A stretch of 64,000 nt of DNA, taken from assembly GCA_964019055.1 (NCBI GenBank), contig OZ025222.1:4708746-4772745 (forward strand). The letters run 5' to 3'. The DNA is from Anthopleura xanthogrammica. Taxonomy: Eukaryota; Cnidaria; Anthozoa; Actiniaria; Actiniidae. Positions 44,677-57,533 of the stretch are shown in pieces. How positions within the stretch are numbered: the first letter of the stretch is position 1; each line of letters starts with the position of its first letter. Both the position numbers and the translations under genes were made by a program. The notes under the pieces are model-generated. The model saw only the letters and a list, made by a program, of their open reading frames with translations. It was not told the origin of the DNA and ran no database searches.

Positions 44677-47600
44677 ATGGAAATTTACTGTTCTTTCAAA
44701 GCTGTTGTAGGGGGGATTTGTGGCCATGATCAAAGAAGTCGACAAAAGTCGTGCAGTGTCATTCCTATTCTTGCATGCAAGAAGGAGATTTCTGGTCACG
44801 AGCGCGCTTTTCAGTTTTCTGGACACGCTAATGAAGCCGATCTGATTTTAAGCCGAGCAGGATTGTTTACGTGTCCCAAGGACATTGCAACCTGGACAAT
44901 TTGTCCTCTTCATCGATTAAAATTAGGTTTGGGCTGGACAAGGAGGTCCACTGAGAGATGCAGAGTTCCAGTGGGGATCTCAACCCATGGAAAAGGCAAG
45001 AGGAAGTGGCCGAAGGGAGAAAGAGGAGTTAATAAAACGGAAGCGCAGGTGATATTTAAACGAACTGGAGTGTTCGTCCAAGTTGGATCAGGTATGTACG
45101 AGAAATTTTACGTTATCAATTAGTAGCGACAACGTTAAGTTTATAGCTCTATATTCCGCTCCATTTCCAGGTGTATGTGTGAACTGTAGGAAGCTTCTGA
45201 AAGAATTACAAGATAACAAACAAGAAACAGATGTTGCTGTACAACTAAGTCACATGGCACTGGTACATACCTCAGTAAATAAAATAAAATTAGGCGTTTC
45301 AAGAAAGAAAGAAAGAAAGAAATAAGAAAGGAAAAAGAGTAGGGAAATGAGAAAGAATGAATAAGAAAATTAAAGAAAAAAAGAAATGAGAGCAAGAGTG
45401 AATTGATTAATGAGTAGGCGGATAGGTTTGGATGGATGTGAATGAATGAGGAATTGACCTAATGAATAAAGTGGATGAATGGATGAATGAATAAATGAAT
45501 GATTAAATGAATAAACAAAATGAATGAATGAATGAATGAATAAATGTATGATTTAATGAATAAACAAAAGGAATGAATGAAAGAATAAGTATACGAATAA
45601 ATAAATGACGTGAATAAATGCTTTTAAAAATAGAATAGACGGACAGACTGATGACAAATGAGTAAATATTTTTTGTTCTATGTTTTAGGATGACGAAGAT
45701 AAAGAGGTCTCTTTTACGTCAAAAGTCTCAAGTCCTATTGATTCTGAACTTGGAGATCAAGAGAGTACAAGTACACCGTGTAGTTCGGAATACACTCAGG
45801 GTGCATTCAGTCCAGAAACCCCAAAGAGTCTCTACCAGCCTAGTGAAGAGTCCATGTACATGTTGTCCCCCATAACTGCAGAGAAACCACCAAGAGAAAA
45901 GTTGAATGAGTATCTCAGTTCTAGAGATGTAAGTCCGATTAGAAGCACCCTATCCACACCGTGGGAAATAACATCAGACCGTACCAAGAGATTCTATGTA
46001 AGAAAAGACCAACAAGTGGCTCACGTATGCCTTGAAGAAATTGCCCCAGGTGAATCAGCCAAGCTATTCAGTCACTTGCAGAAAAAGTTTGAAAGCAGCT
46101 CTGATATTGATATCCCATTGTTGGAAGCTTTATCAGAGTGCTATGCCAATGCAGACAACTGGAGTTCTCGTCGTCAGATACTATCTATAATGGCGGATAA
46201 AGTGAGCTTTAAAGATTTGTTACGCTGGATACCAAGTTTGACGAAATATCGTTATGATATTGCAAGACACCATACTTTGTTACATGGGCGAGGTGCAGCA
46301 TTGCCACCCGTAAAGAACACTCGAATGTCTGTGAAAGAGGACAAACTGGACCATTTCCTCACATTTATTACAAGTACACACATTGTACAGGATTTGCCTT
46401 TTGGTGAAAAAACACTGAAACTTTCATCGGGTACTGTTATGAAAATACCGAATGTTATTCGATCGGAAATCCCAGAGCACATTATCCGACAATATCAAGG
46501 CTACTGTAAAGATGTAGGATATGTGCCCATGAGCCGCAGTGCCTTACTAAGAGTGTTGGACGTTTGCTCAGCGTCTACTCGCAAATCACTGCAAGGATTG
46601 GATTATTTTTCTGCATCTGGTGCGGAAGCTTTCGACGAGCTTAAAAAGGTAGTTGATAAGCTAGTGGATGAATATGGAAAGAGCCTAACTTGGGGAAAGG
46701 AAGTGAACGACAAACTAAAACATGCCAAACGATACCTCAAAGGAGACTATAAGGTAATTTGTAAGAAACTAACATGTACTCAAACATAAACAATAATGAC
46801 TTTGCGATCACGGTTATTATCTACTAAGCGCAGTACAGATGTATTTTCAGTTCGTTTGAAAATGTCTAGTTACTATATATCTGCGTGTCAGCGCGCTAGT
46901 TACATGTACAATTAAGCAAAGATCAACATGAGCTCGCGCGCTCTATTAATAATAATATGTATTATGATAGTCGGCCCACTTTGTCCATATAGGCACCCAA
47001 CTGCTACTGATCTGCGCTACATCTAAATCTCAATTGATATTAAGGTCAATAATAGAATAATAATAATAATCTTTATTCAGGATACCAGCGTCGATTTACA
47101 GAAGGGTCCTAGTTAAAATAAATGATATATTCTAAAAATGAAAAAAAGTACATATGATATATTATAACAATAACAATAACAATAACAATAACAATAACAA
47201 TAACAATAACAATAACAATAACAATAACAATAACAATAACAATAACAATAACAATAACAATAACAATAACAATAACAATAACAATAACAATAACAATAAC
47301 AATAACAATAACAATAACAATAACAATAACAATAACAATAACAATAACAATAACAATAACAATAACAATAACAATAACAATAACAATAACAATAACAATA
47401 ACAATAACAATAACAATAACAATAACAATAACAATAACAATAACAATAACAATAACAATAACAATAACAATAACAATAACAATAACAATAACAATAACAA
47501 TAACAATAACAATAACAATAACAATAACAATAACAATAACAATAACAATAACAATAACAATAACAATAACAATAACAATAACAATAACAATAACAATAAC

Positions 47601-50352
47601 AATAACAATAACAATAACAATAACAATAACAATAACAATAACAATAACAATAACAATAACAATAACAATAACAATAACAATAACAATAACAATAACAATA
47701 ACAATAACAATAACAATAACAATAACAATAACAATAACAATAACAATAACAATAACAATAACAATAACAATAACAATAACAATAACAATAACAATAACAA
47801 TAACAATAACAATAACAATAACAATAACAATAACAATAACAATAACAATAACAATAACAATAACAATAACAATAACAATAACAATAACAATAACAATAAC
47901 AATAACAATAACAATAACAATAACAATAACAATAACAATAACAATAACAATAACAATAACAATAACAATAACAATAACAATAACAATAACAATAACAATA
48001 ACAATAACAATAACAATAACAATAACAATAACAATAACAATAACAATAACAATAACAATAACAATAACAATAACAATAACAATAACAATAACAATAACAA
48101 TAACAATAACAATAACAATAACAATAACAATAACAATAACAATAACAATAACAATAACAATAACAATAACAATAACAATAACAATAACAATAATAATAAC
48201 AATAATGATAACAATAATAATATGATATATATATAACTCTTTGTCTAAAATTTATATAATTGATATAAATACCGATCTTTATCTAAATGAGAACTACTAT
48301 GAAATATACTCAATGACATAAAAGATGAAGTTCTATTTTTCAATAACTTTATTTTACATTTATATATAACAGGTTCACTTTGCAAACAGCTCACCAGTCG
48401 CAGATCACTGTAGACCATTTGCACTTAGCCATCCCAGTGATAAAGACTTTCAAAGCAAGTGTGATCACGAGCATAATGTGCAGTGCGATAGATGCAATCT
48501 GTTTACTGCTGCTATTGATGACATAGAAGCAAATCTTTTGAATGCTGACTGTTCATTTGAACAAAAGGAAGAAATGGAATATATCATCGCAAATTGTAAA
48601 AATAGCATCGAAGCATGGAAAGCACATTTACTCAGAAATGTGAACCAGGATTCCGCAAGACAAGAAATCCTTGAAAGTTTAGATGAGGAGTCCGTTTTGT
48701 TAGTGTCAGATTGGGCCATGAAATTTGTTCCAAAAAAGTTCCGCGAAAGCCAGAGAGACTGGTTTGGCAAGAGAGGAATCTCTTGGAATCTTACCGTAGC
48801 CATACGAAAGTGCGCGACTGGCGAAGTGCAAATGTTAACTTTCGTCCACATCTTTCAGAGTTGCAGTCAAGAAAGCCCTGCTGTGTTGGCCATTTTTGAT
48901 GACGTACTCAAAAGTCTAAAAACTGTAAAACCAGACGTAAAAAATGTGTATTTAAAGCAAGACAACGCAGGATGCTACCATTCGGCGGCAACCATGCTAT
49001 TGATACAACAGATAGCATCAAAGCACGATATCACGCTTAAACGCATTGATTTCTCAGATCCGCAAGGTGGCAAGGGATCATGTGATCGAAAGGCCGCGCT
49101 GATCAAGAATCACATGAAATCATATCTGAATGCAGGCAATGACATAGAAACAGCCGCACAAATGAAGAGTGCAATAGAGTCATGTGGAGGTATTCCCGGA
49201 GTACATGTAACCCTTTGCGGCCCACAGCCCGTCACAAGCATAAAAGTGAAGTGGGATGGTGTAAGTCTTATCAACAATGTTGAATACGAAACCAAGGGGA
49301 TCAAAGTGTGGAGAGCGTATAAGGTCGGATCAGGAAAGTTCTTGCCTTTCAGTAAGTTTGACTTGAACAAAACGTTACCAGAGGTCAACGAAATAATAGC
49401 CACCCATAGCAGTTCTTTTGTCCCAGTAAAGGCAAGAAATATTAAGAAAGCTAAAGTTCATGAACGTAAGAAGACTGAGACAGATAATGAAGATGACCAT
49501 GATGATAACAGCGGTGAGGATGAGGATGAACAAGATGTAGGTGACACGTTATACTTTTGTCCTGAGGAGGGATGTGTACGCTCATTTAGAAGACATCATT
49601 CGCTTGAAAAACATCTCGATTGTGAGCGGCACAAATACGTAATAGAACATGAAACATTATATGACAAAGCAATGAAGTCGTATGCTGCGAAACTCGAATA
49701 TGGCGCTAGCTGCAGAATTTACGAGACGGACGAGGACATAAGGTTGGATAAAGTCGAAAACACACAGAATTGTTTACCAATGGGATGGGCTCTAAAAACA
49801 ACGACACAGAGAAGGCGTTTCAGTGAGGAGCAAAAAAAGTACCTGTTAGACATTTTTCAAAGTGGAGAACAAACCGGAAATAAAGCAGATCCAGCAAGTG
49901 TTTCAAAAATGATGAGGACAGCGAGAAAAATCGACGGAATTCGTATGTTTGGCAAAGACGACTGGCTATCAACTCGACAAATTGCAAGCTTTTTCTCGCG
50001 TGTAGCGGCTAAGAAAAAGCTAGATGTGGTCGTTGATGATGATGATTTTGATGAAGATGATGATGGTGGTTCAGATGAGCCCCAACAAAGAGAGCAATTG
50101 GAGGCAGATTTGAAAGATCTTGCAAGTGAAGTCATGGATGAGATAGGCCTTCAACATCCAATCACGTTTGAAAACTATGACCTTTGCAAAATTGCATCAC
50201 AATCAAAGCTGTCAAAATTTTCCATCTCCATGTTAAAAGAAATTTGCTCAAGCTTTCAACTGGACACATCCAACATTAAGGGAAGGCCCTTAAAGAAGCC
50301 ATATATTACGCTTTTAGAGGACATGCTAGCCACTTGTAGTTGTAAGCTTTAG
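44677..50352 (+). CDS. Putative transposase, four exons, about 1183 residues
   Basis: Exons 44677-45091, 45171-45262, 45689-46753 and 48373-50352. All introns are GT-AG and all joins stay open (phases 1, 0, 0), ending at TAG 50350-50352. The N-terminal part has Cys/His pairs (CGH near residue 15; CPLH; VCVNC) and a basic stretch with THGKGKRKWPKGERG. The middle part (exon 3) is helical. Exon 4 opens with DHC, CDHEH and CDRC motifs, then acidic candidates for a DDE/D site: SDWAMKF (D about 637), KQDNAGCYH (D about 721) and a DPQGGKGSCDRK stretch. A C2H2 finger follows (C..EGC, then H, H; residues about 920-944), between acidic segments. The C-terminus has a helical SKFS..MLKEIC region. The first ATG lies just inside the inverted repeat. 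The family is not one I can name; transposase is inferred from position and motifs. Confidence 0.75.
45305..45640. repeat. Degenerate GAAA and GAATGAAT repeats in intron 2
   Basis: Imperfect purine-rich tetranucleotide repeats fill most of the second intron of the transposase gene. Confidence 0.8.
47165..48207. repeat. (AACAAT)n array in intron 3
   Basis: About 171 hexamers between the third donor (46754) and the acceptor (48371-48372). The array produces a false poly-Asn frame on the + strand and a poly-Leu frame on the - strand. Confidence 0.97.
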
Positions 50353-50917
50353 TTTTGGGAAACTTATTGCTTTATTACATTATGACGTCACAGTGTGTTT
50401 ACAGAGGGGGATAGAATCGAGAAAAACAAATCTTGTTTCTCTCTAATATTAACTAGTGTTAATGTATGTTATTTGTCTATGTTTCTATCTTTGATATTTA
50501 TTGCATTTTGTTGTCATTCCTGAAAACTAGTGATATCAGTTTTTTTGTATAAAGCTAAGTGTACTCTGACCACGTAAAAATTGGTTTGATTTGATTTTGA
50601 TTTTTCCTCCCTTCTCCGTTTTGTGAATACAATTTTATCGCACTTTTTCTTCGTGTTGTTATGAATCTGTCCAGCGACCATGATCCTTATGCTATAGTTT
50701 ACAAACGAGACATTGAACTCAGTAGCCTCCTAACCACAGGAAATCCCGATGCAAAAAGCAAAACGTTTTCTGCGGAGGGAGCTAGCAATGAACTTATGAT
50801 GTGACGTGTAAATGCAATAGTGCAATAATTGTAATTATTATATATGGCTTGATAATTTCCTGAATTTTGATTGTTTGGCGCGCGGTCTGTCCAAAGGCAA
50901 TTTATCGAATATGTAAT
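50353..50917. other. 3' UTR and internal tail of the DNA transposon
   Basis: From the stop codon to the start of the right inverted repeat. It probably contains the transposase poly(A) site, but no canonical AATAAA stands out. No further gene is seen. Confidence 0.5.
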
Positions 50918-51902
50918 TCCATTATATCAATTTCAAAGTAAGCCTAGTCGTCGTCCCTTCTCTAACAGACCTCTAACAACAAACAACAGATTTTCGATTT
51001 TTTTTTTCTTTCAAATAAAGCTCACAATTTTCCAAATAAGTCCTCCGAAGGAAAACTGATTTTTTTAAACGAAGGAAAAGAAATAATACTTCATAAAATT
51101 CGAGAGATGTTTACATTTATCGACGAAGTTATTTGCATATTCGGCGACAAGCGCCGACTTGTAGTATTCGACAACAAAACTGACATAATTTAGGCCAAAT
51201 ATGTCATTCTAATGCCCTTATGGAAACTAAAATAAAGTTTACTCGTTGTGAAATTATACTGTAAAGCTATTTTGTAGAATAAAGGAACTTGAATTATTGT
51301 TTATGTTAATTACTTGTTGGCATATGACACGCTAATTGATTACAGCCATACGCAGACTCGTCTGAAACCAGCCTTATTTTCTCAATGTTTAGAGCTTCAT
51401 AACTTCGCTCCATTACATTTACCCAAGCTGATTTTTTCACAGACTCATATTTCCCCCTTTGACTTTCAGAATGCAAAATATCATTGAATAATTTTGGTCA
51501 GCACATCGGAAAAAGGCCCGTTATTTTTTACCTATTTTGCATAATGTAATTAGTGCACTTCAGAAATAATGTGTCAAAAAAATATAAAAGCAGTTGAAAG
51601 TTTTTTAAAAAGCTTGGAACATAACTTAAGATAATTGCGAAGATTGCAACGGTAGTTTTGAGTCAGTAGAGTTAATATTTTGGGCACACGAAGCCGACAA
51701 AGTTGACCTAAAATTACGAGTCTCAGACGGGCGATTTGGCGCGAAATCGTTTTCCCCCGTTTTTTCCTCAAAAAAGTAAAAATTTTCAAAACTAACTACA
51801 CAGTGGTGTATCTTATGACAAGGCCTACCTATGGTTAAAATTTGAGCAAAATCGATAAAACAAGCTTTGCCGCGAATGTCTGATGGCTATGGACATCACC
51901 TC
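50918..51902 (-). repeat. Right terminal inverted repeat
   Basis: Inverted copy of 43633-44600. In the compared stretch the two arms differ by single bases (for example ATTACTTTATG on the left versus ATTACATTATG on the right), which implies recent insertion or gene conversion between arms. Confidence 0.9.
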
Positions 51903-52118
51903 TTAAAGTTCACAAATGCAAATTAAGGATTTAAAATACGGCATTGAAAAACTATGTGCCAACATTCCAAATCAATCAAAACTCTAGCAAGAACTCATAA
52001 TGCTCAGCATCACCATAGCTACAATAAAATACAATAACTTTATTTCAAGAGGGAAATGCAATAACCTTTTACAGTTTTCTAACTTACAACCCTCAAAAAA
52101 TAGATAGACAATATAAAT
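51903..52118. repeat. Tail of composite repeat P4
   Basis: It matches P2 21656-21866 and P3 34586-34798, ending at ATAAAT where X5 is inserted. Confidence 0.75.
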
Positions 52119-52922
52119 TGATATACAGATTTAGGCACTGCCTAAAAACGGAGCTCCCATAAACAGTATATATAGTGCTAAAAACGTGACAATTGTGTGC
52201 AACGGCATAACGCCGGTTACAGCGTTACCACTTTTTCTGATTTTACCAAAACCCAGAACGAAAAACTAAAAGAAAAACCATTATTTTAAGCCTTCAAAAG
52301 CATTAGTAAACTTTTCAATTCGAAAAAAAAAATAATTATAGCTTGTAGAACATATGAATACATGTATAGAACAAAGGATTTTATTCAGCAAATCTTAAGT
52401 TATCAGGTTTATAAAGTTTAGGTGCATGTGGAAAGTGAACTACACTGAAAATTGTCGAAAAATATTATAAGCTTAAGCTTTTTGAGGCATATTCATTAAT
52501 GCAAGATAATCATTTTCTTTGTTAGTAAGTTGGTCTTTGAAAAGTTTTTTCAGATTTATTCTTAACTTTATTATCGAGCGAAATATCTTACAAAAACATA
52601 AGCTTATCCATAAAGAAAAAAACAAGCTCATCATTTTTTCGATTGTGTAATAATAATAGCTGGAAAAGCCAGATAAATCAGTAGCAAATATTTGGTGTGA
52701 TATGTATTCCTTTTTAATATTCATTCAACATTAAAATGAATTATCTATAAAAATGTCAAAATATCCATATGATTATGAAATATGTATACTACAATTATGC
52801 ACCTATACATTATATGATATTTTCCAAACTATATCAATCATATCAACATTATTCTTTCTTAATTTATCAATTTACCTTATTATCAAATTATCTAATTCTA
52901 TTACATATATCCATTGTAATTA

Positions 52923-53107
52923 CACCTACTTGCAAAAACGTTGTCATACAACATTTGAACATTTGTAGTTTCAAGATTAGGAATAAATTAAAAGTACAAA
53001 AGAAAGAGTTCTGCTTCAATGATCTTCTTTTGTGCTTTTAATTTATTCCTAATCCACTAAACTACAAATGCTCAAATGTTGTATGACAACGTTCTTGCAA
53101 GTAGGTG
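52923..53107. mobile_element. Fold-back MITE with TA target
   Basis: Arms CACCTACTTGCAA...GTTGTCATACAAC and their complement surround a short loop. X2 has GTAATTATATTC at this site. X5 has TA on both sides of the element, as expected for a TA target duplication. Confidence 0.75.
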
Positions 53108-53152
53108 TATATTCTATTTATATATATTTTTTTTTCTTTAGACCTGACTTAC

Positions 53153-54552
53153 TATTGTTATAGTACATTCGACAAAATTACTCGATTCTGATTGGTCTAG
53201 AGGAGTACAATTAGAGCGTTAATTTGTACTCCGTAGGAGTAACAATTAAGTCGCTATGGAAACACGGCCAAAAGCGGCAAATTTCCCCAGTGAAATTCCC
53301 AAAAAATCAGTGTTTTATACATTAAAATGCAAAAATTTCAGAAAACTGTTCGATACACACATAGAAAGGCCTCAAATTATGATAACTAGAGAAATTCAAG
53401 ACGTAATAAATCATGTTTTGTAGTAGAAAGTCGTTTTTTCTTTCTAGTTTTCGCCAAACAATTTGAGTTGGAGCTTTGAATGTTCTCGTTTTATTACCTG
53501 TTGTCTTCTGTGGTTTTCTCGAAAAATGAATTCAACACCACATCTACAATCGTACAATATGTAGAAAACAGCTAACAATAGTTTTAAAGCAAATTTCTTT
53601 CCGTTTAGCGAAAAAACACAGCGAGTAAAGGCTCGTTTTTTGTTTTAAAATAGTTAAGATCAAATCTTACCGGCAAACTGTCGACTAGTTGTAGAGAGAC
53701 GAATTTAGCTATTTATCACGAGTTCATTGATCCTAAGTTGTCAATCCAGTCTTGAAATAATAAAATCTTCAGATAATTCACCATTCGAAGAAAATAGCAG
53801 CGAAATTCTTCAAGCTACAGGAGGGAATAATATCCAAAGCACATGGTCTGATCACTGGCGACTCGTTCACGGCAAGCTGTACTTCAAAACTTTTAACTTG
53901 AACGACATATTTGTCGCTTTTATCTCTTTTGATGTTGTCCAGCTAACTTGTTTTAAGAGAAAGTATTTTTGAAATTGTGTTTTTTGCAGTTATTAGCAAA
54001 TGCTAAGAGGAAAAAAACATATTTTAGCGAACTGTATAAACTCTCATGATCAACTTTCGCTTAGTTTTCACACAGTACGTTTTCAAAGAAAAGTCGCTTC
54101 TTGATTCGCTGTTTAGCTGTCAGTACTGTCATTCAATAGTTGTAAGCATGTAAACATGCATTAAAATAGCTTTTTACTTGAGATGTAAAATTATTTTCTA
54201 GTATTTTGTAGTTCAAATCATACATAAAATACTAATTTAAAAAGCTTTTACAGCAACGTTAACACTTTCTATGCTGTTCTTGACTTAGCTTTCTTGAAGA
54301 AGGGTCGGTTATAGCAAAGGCAATGAAGACGGATGAATGCCTTCGCTTCGCATTTTTTATAAAATTTTGTTGAGTGAACTATAAATAAAAAATCGCACGA
54401 CCTTCTCGTACAATTTGGAATTAATAGGCACTCGTAATGTTTTGAAGTTCTTTAATTGCACTCGCCTAAAGGCTCGTACAATTACAAGAACTTTCAAAAC
54501 ATTACTCGTACCTATTAATTTCCAAATTGTACTCGAGGTCGTGCGTTTTCCT
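53153..54552. other. 1.4-kb segment present in X5 but not in X2
   Basis: X2 reads ACTACTATACTAATTAAAAG without interruption. X5 has 1.4 kb inserted between ACTATTG and TATACTAATT. It ends in a fold-back (54391-54548) with CGCACGACCT and AGGTCGTGCG arms. The frame 53727-53972 is short, and no known transposon motif is seen. Confidence 0.6.
54391..54548. repeat. Fold-back within the X5 insertion
   Basis: Arms AATTTGGAATTAATAGG and CCTATTAATTTCCAAATT, with CATTACGAG-type inner stems around a GCCTAAAGGC loop. Confidence 0.7.
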
Positions 54553-54721
54553 ATACTAATTAAAAGACTGGGGGCTAACTAGAAAACCTAACAGTTAACT
54601 TAGCCCCCAGGCTCTTCTTATATCCAAACAAAACTGTAAATCAAAACTGTGAATCATTTTAGTATTACTAATTCTATGTATAAAAATTGTAATATTTAAA
54701 GAGAGTAAATAAACTAAACTC

Positions 54722-56499
54722 GTAAACTTGTAAACTTAGAAACTTGTAAACTTGTAAACTTGTAAACTTGTAAACTTGTAAACTTGTAAACTTGTAAACT
54801 TGTAAACTTGTAAACTTGTAAACTTGTAAACTTGTAAACTTGTAAACTTGTAAACTTGTAAACTTGTAAACTTGTAAACTTGTAAACTTGTAAACTTGTA
54901 AACTTGTAAACTTGTAAACTTGTAAACTTGTAAACTTGTAAACTTGTAAACTTGTAAACTTGTAAACTTGTAAACTTGTAAACTTGTAAACTTGTAAACT
55001 TGTAAACTTGTAAACTTGTAAACTTGTAAACTTGTAAACTTGTAAACTTGTAAACTTGTAAACTTGTAAACTTGTAAACTTGTAAACTTGTAAACTTGTA
55101 AACTTGTAAACTTGTAAACTTGTAAACTTGTAAACTTGTAAACTTGTAAACTTGTAAACTTGTAAACTTGTAAACTTGTAAACTTGTAAACTTGTAAACT
55201 TGTAAACTTGTAAACTTGTAAACTTGTAAACTTGTAAACTTGTAAACTTGTAAACTTGTAAACTTGTAAACTTGTAAACTTGTAAACTTGTAAACTTGTA
55301 AACTTGTAAACTTGTAAACTTGTAAACTTGTAAACTTGTAAACTTGTAAACTTGTAAACTTGTAAACTTGTAAACTTGTAAACTTGTAAACTTGTAAACT
55401 TGTAAACTTGTAAACTTGTAAACTTGTAAACTTGTAAACTTGTAAACTTGTAAACTTGTAAACTTGTAAACTTGTAAACTTGTAAACTTGTAAACTTGTA
55501 AACTTGTAAACTTGTAAACTTGTAAACTTGTAAACTTGTAAACTTGTAAACTTGTAAACTTGTAAACTTGTAAACTTGTAAACTTGTAAACTTGTAAACT
55601 TGTAAACTTGTAAACTTGTAAACTTGTAAACTTGTAAACTTGTAAACTTGTAAACTTGTAAACTTGTAAACTTGTAAACTTGTAAACTTGTAAACTTGTA
55701 AACTTGTAAACTTGTAAACTTGTAAACTTGTAAACTTGTAAACTTGTAAACTTGTAAACTTGTAAACTTGTAAACTTGTAAACTTGTAAACTTGTAAACT
55801 TGTAAACTTGTAAACTTGTAAACTTGTAAACTTGTAAACTTGTAAACTTGTAAACTTGTAAACTTGTAAACTTGTAAACTTGTAAACTTGTAAACTTGTA
55901 AACTTGTAAACTTGTAAACTTGTAAACTTGTAAACTTGTAAACTTGTAAACTTGTAAACTTGTAAACTTGTAAACTTGTAAACTTGTAAACTTGTAAACT
56001 TGTAAACTTGTAAACTTGTAAACTTGTAAACTTGTAAACTTGTAAACTTGTAAACTTGTAAACTTGTAAACTTGTAAACTTGTAAACTTGTAAACTTGTA
56101 AACTTGTAAACTTGTAAACTTGTAAACTTGTAAACTTGTAAACTTGTAAACTTGTAAACTTGTAAACTTGTAAACTTGTAAACTTGTAAACTTGTAAACT
56201 TGTAAACTTGTAAACTTGTAAACTTGTAAACTTGTAAACTTGTAAACTTGTAAACTTGTAAACTTGTAAACTTGTAAACTTGTAAACTTGTAAACTTGTA
56301 AACTTGTAAACTTGTAAACTTGTAAACTTGTAAACTTGTAAACTTGTAAACTTGTAAACTTGTAAACTTGTAAACTTGTAAACTTGTAAACTTGTAAACT
56401 TGTAAACTTGTAAACTTGTAAACTTGTAAACTTGTAAACTTGTAAACTTGTAAACTTGTAAACTTGTAAACTTGTAAACTTGTAAACTTGTAAACTTGT
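54722..56499. repeat. (TAAACTTG)n array, about 222 units
   Basis: 1.78 kb of almost perfect octamers. Because the unit has no stop in two minus-strand frames, it yields two artefactual 600-codon frames of an eight-residue repeat. Confidence 0.98.
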
Positions 56500-57193
56500 T
56501 TTGATATCAGAATTCCTCGCGCGAGGCTCGCTGGCAATCAAATATAAAAACAAAAATTCAAAACTTCAAATATCGCTTTTTTGGTTCACAAGTATTGAAG
56601 AAAAAGATGATAAGAATCTAAAATGCGACAAACTATCCAGATTTTTCTGACAATGTTTGCCGAAGCAACGTCCTTGGCTTGTCTGAGAGTTTCTCCAGCT
56701 AGTTTACACATTTTTTGTCGACTTTTTTACGAAATATTAGTTAACATTAATGAATTTACCTTCTATGAAGTGTTTTCTACGGAACTGAAATATTATTCTT
56801 GCAGTATAATCAGGTTTTGCTGGTGTACAGGCCACTTTTTCTCTCCGGAAGCTTCACTCACGAAACTTCATCGTAAGATTAAGAATCTTCAATCGCTAAA
56901 TCTTCTTTAGCAAGTCGCTAAAGTCGAAACATTGTTTTTGTTCACTTTAAGACAGACATGACTTCGATTAAACGTATTTTTCGTATTGCAAAATTAAGAA
57001 AAAATACTTCTTGATCCGTCTTTGACTACATTATTGCGATTTTTTCTGTGCATTTGTGAGTAAGCAAAGCGCGCGGGAACCCTGTGCATAGTGGTACACG
57101 CCGTATGTACGTATGGACAATAGAATGACGTAATCAAGCCATGAAAAATCGACTCGATGGGTTACCATTTTTTCTTAAGTATGGTGTTCCGCT

Positions 57194-57533
57194 ATAAATA
57201 ATATTCATAATATATACATCATTATCATCATCACTGCCACCATTCTCATATATGGTTAGAGGCATTTTGCTTGATCTCCTAGGTTTATGAATATTTAGGG
57301 TTTCTGGATATACATTCTCAATGACAGGTCTTATTTCAGTTGTTTTTGGAGATATTATCTGTGCAGGGGGAGGGTCATGATATTTTAGGCCTACCCCATG
57401 GGGAGGGTCAGGAAATATCATTCCTATTGCTAGGGAATATAACTGACCGCTTTAATTCCACCTGTAATAAACACCAACAGCACAAAACTTATCTTTTCTT
57501 TCATTCCATTTCATGTTATTTTAAGAACAAAGT
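57194..57533. other. Upstream region of gene 5
   Basis: Same organisation as upstream of genes 3 and 4: ATAAATAATATTC, an ATCATC stretch, the G-rich GGGGGAGGGTCATG block and the conserved 5' block. Confidence 0.5.

Larger units (their letters stand above)
43633..51902 (+). mobile_element. Autonomous DNA transposon with inverted repeats near 1 kb
   Basis: Length 8.27 kb. Outer ends GAGGCGATGTCCATAGCC (left) and, inverted, GAGGTGATGTCCATAGCC (right), each bordered by TTAA (43629-43632, 51903-51906). The inverted repeats run about 970 bp and are nearly identical over their outer 700 bp. Between them is one spliced gene (44677-50352). A TTAA target is used by piggyBac and Kolobok elements. The encoded protein does not look like piggyBac, and I cannot confirm Kolobok. 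The element sits inside repeat P4, whose tail continues at 51903. Confidence 0.85.
52119..57193 (+). mobile_element. Element X, copy 5 (expanded)
   Basis: 5.08 kb. It shares the X2 framework including the GGGGGCTAACTAG hairpin leader (54565), but carries a 185-bp fold-back, a 1.4-kb insertion and a 1.78-kb octamer array. Ends are the X-type ACGGAGCTCCCAT and GGTGTTCCGCT, and ATAAAT flanks both sides. Confidence 0.7.

Noticed and set aside
47154..48236. 360-codon poly-asparagine frame and 350-codon poly-leucine frame
   Set aside because: Both are direct translations of the (AACAAT)n array inside the third intron of the transposase gene.
43633..51902. piggyBac identity based on the TTAA target
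   Set aside because: The encoded protein is about twice the usual length and lacks the conserved blocks I would expect for piggyBac transposases; long inverted repeats are also atypical.
54714..56553. Two minus-strand frames of about 605 codons with an eight-residue repeat
   Set aside because: The TAAACTTG octamer has no stop in these frames; there is no start context, signal or conserved flank.
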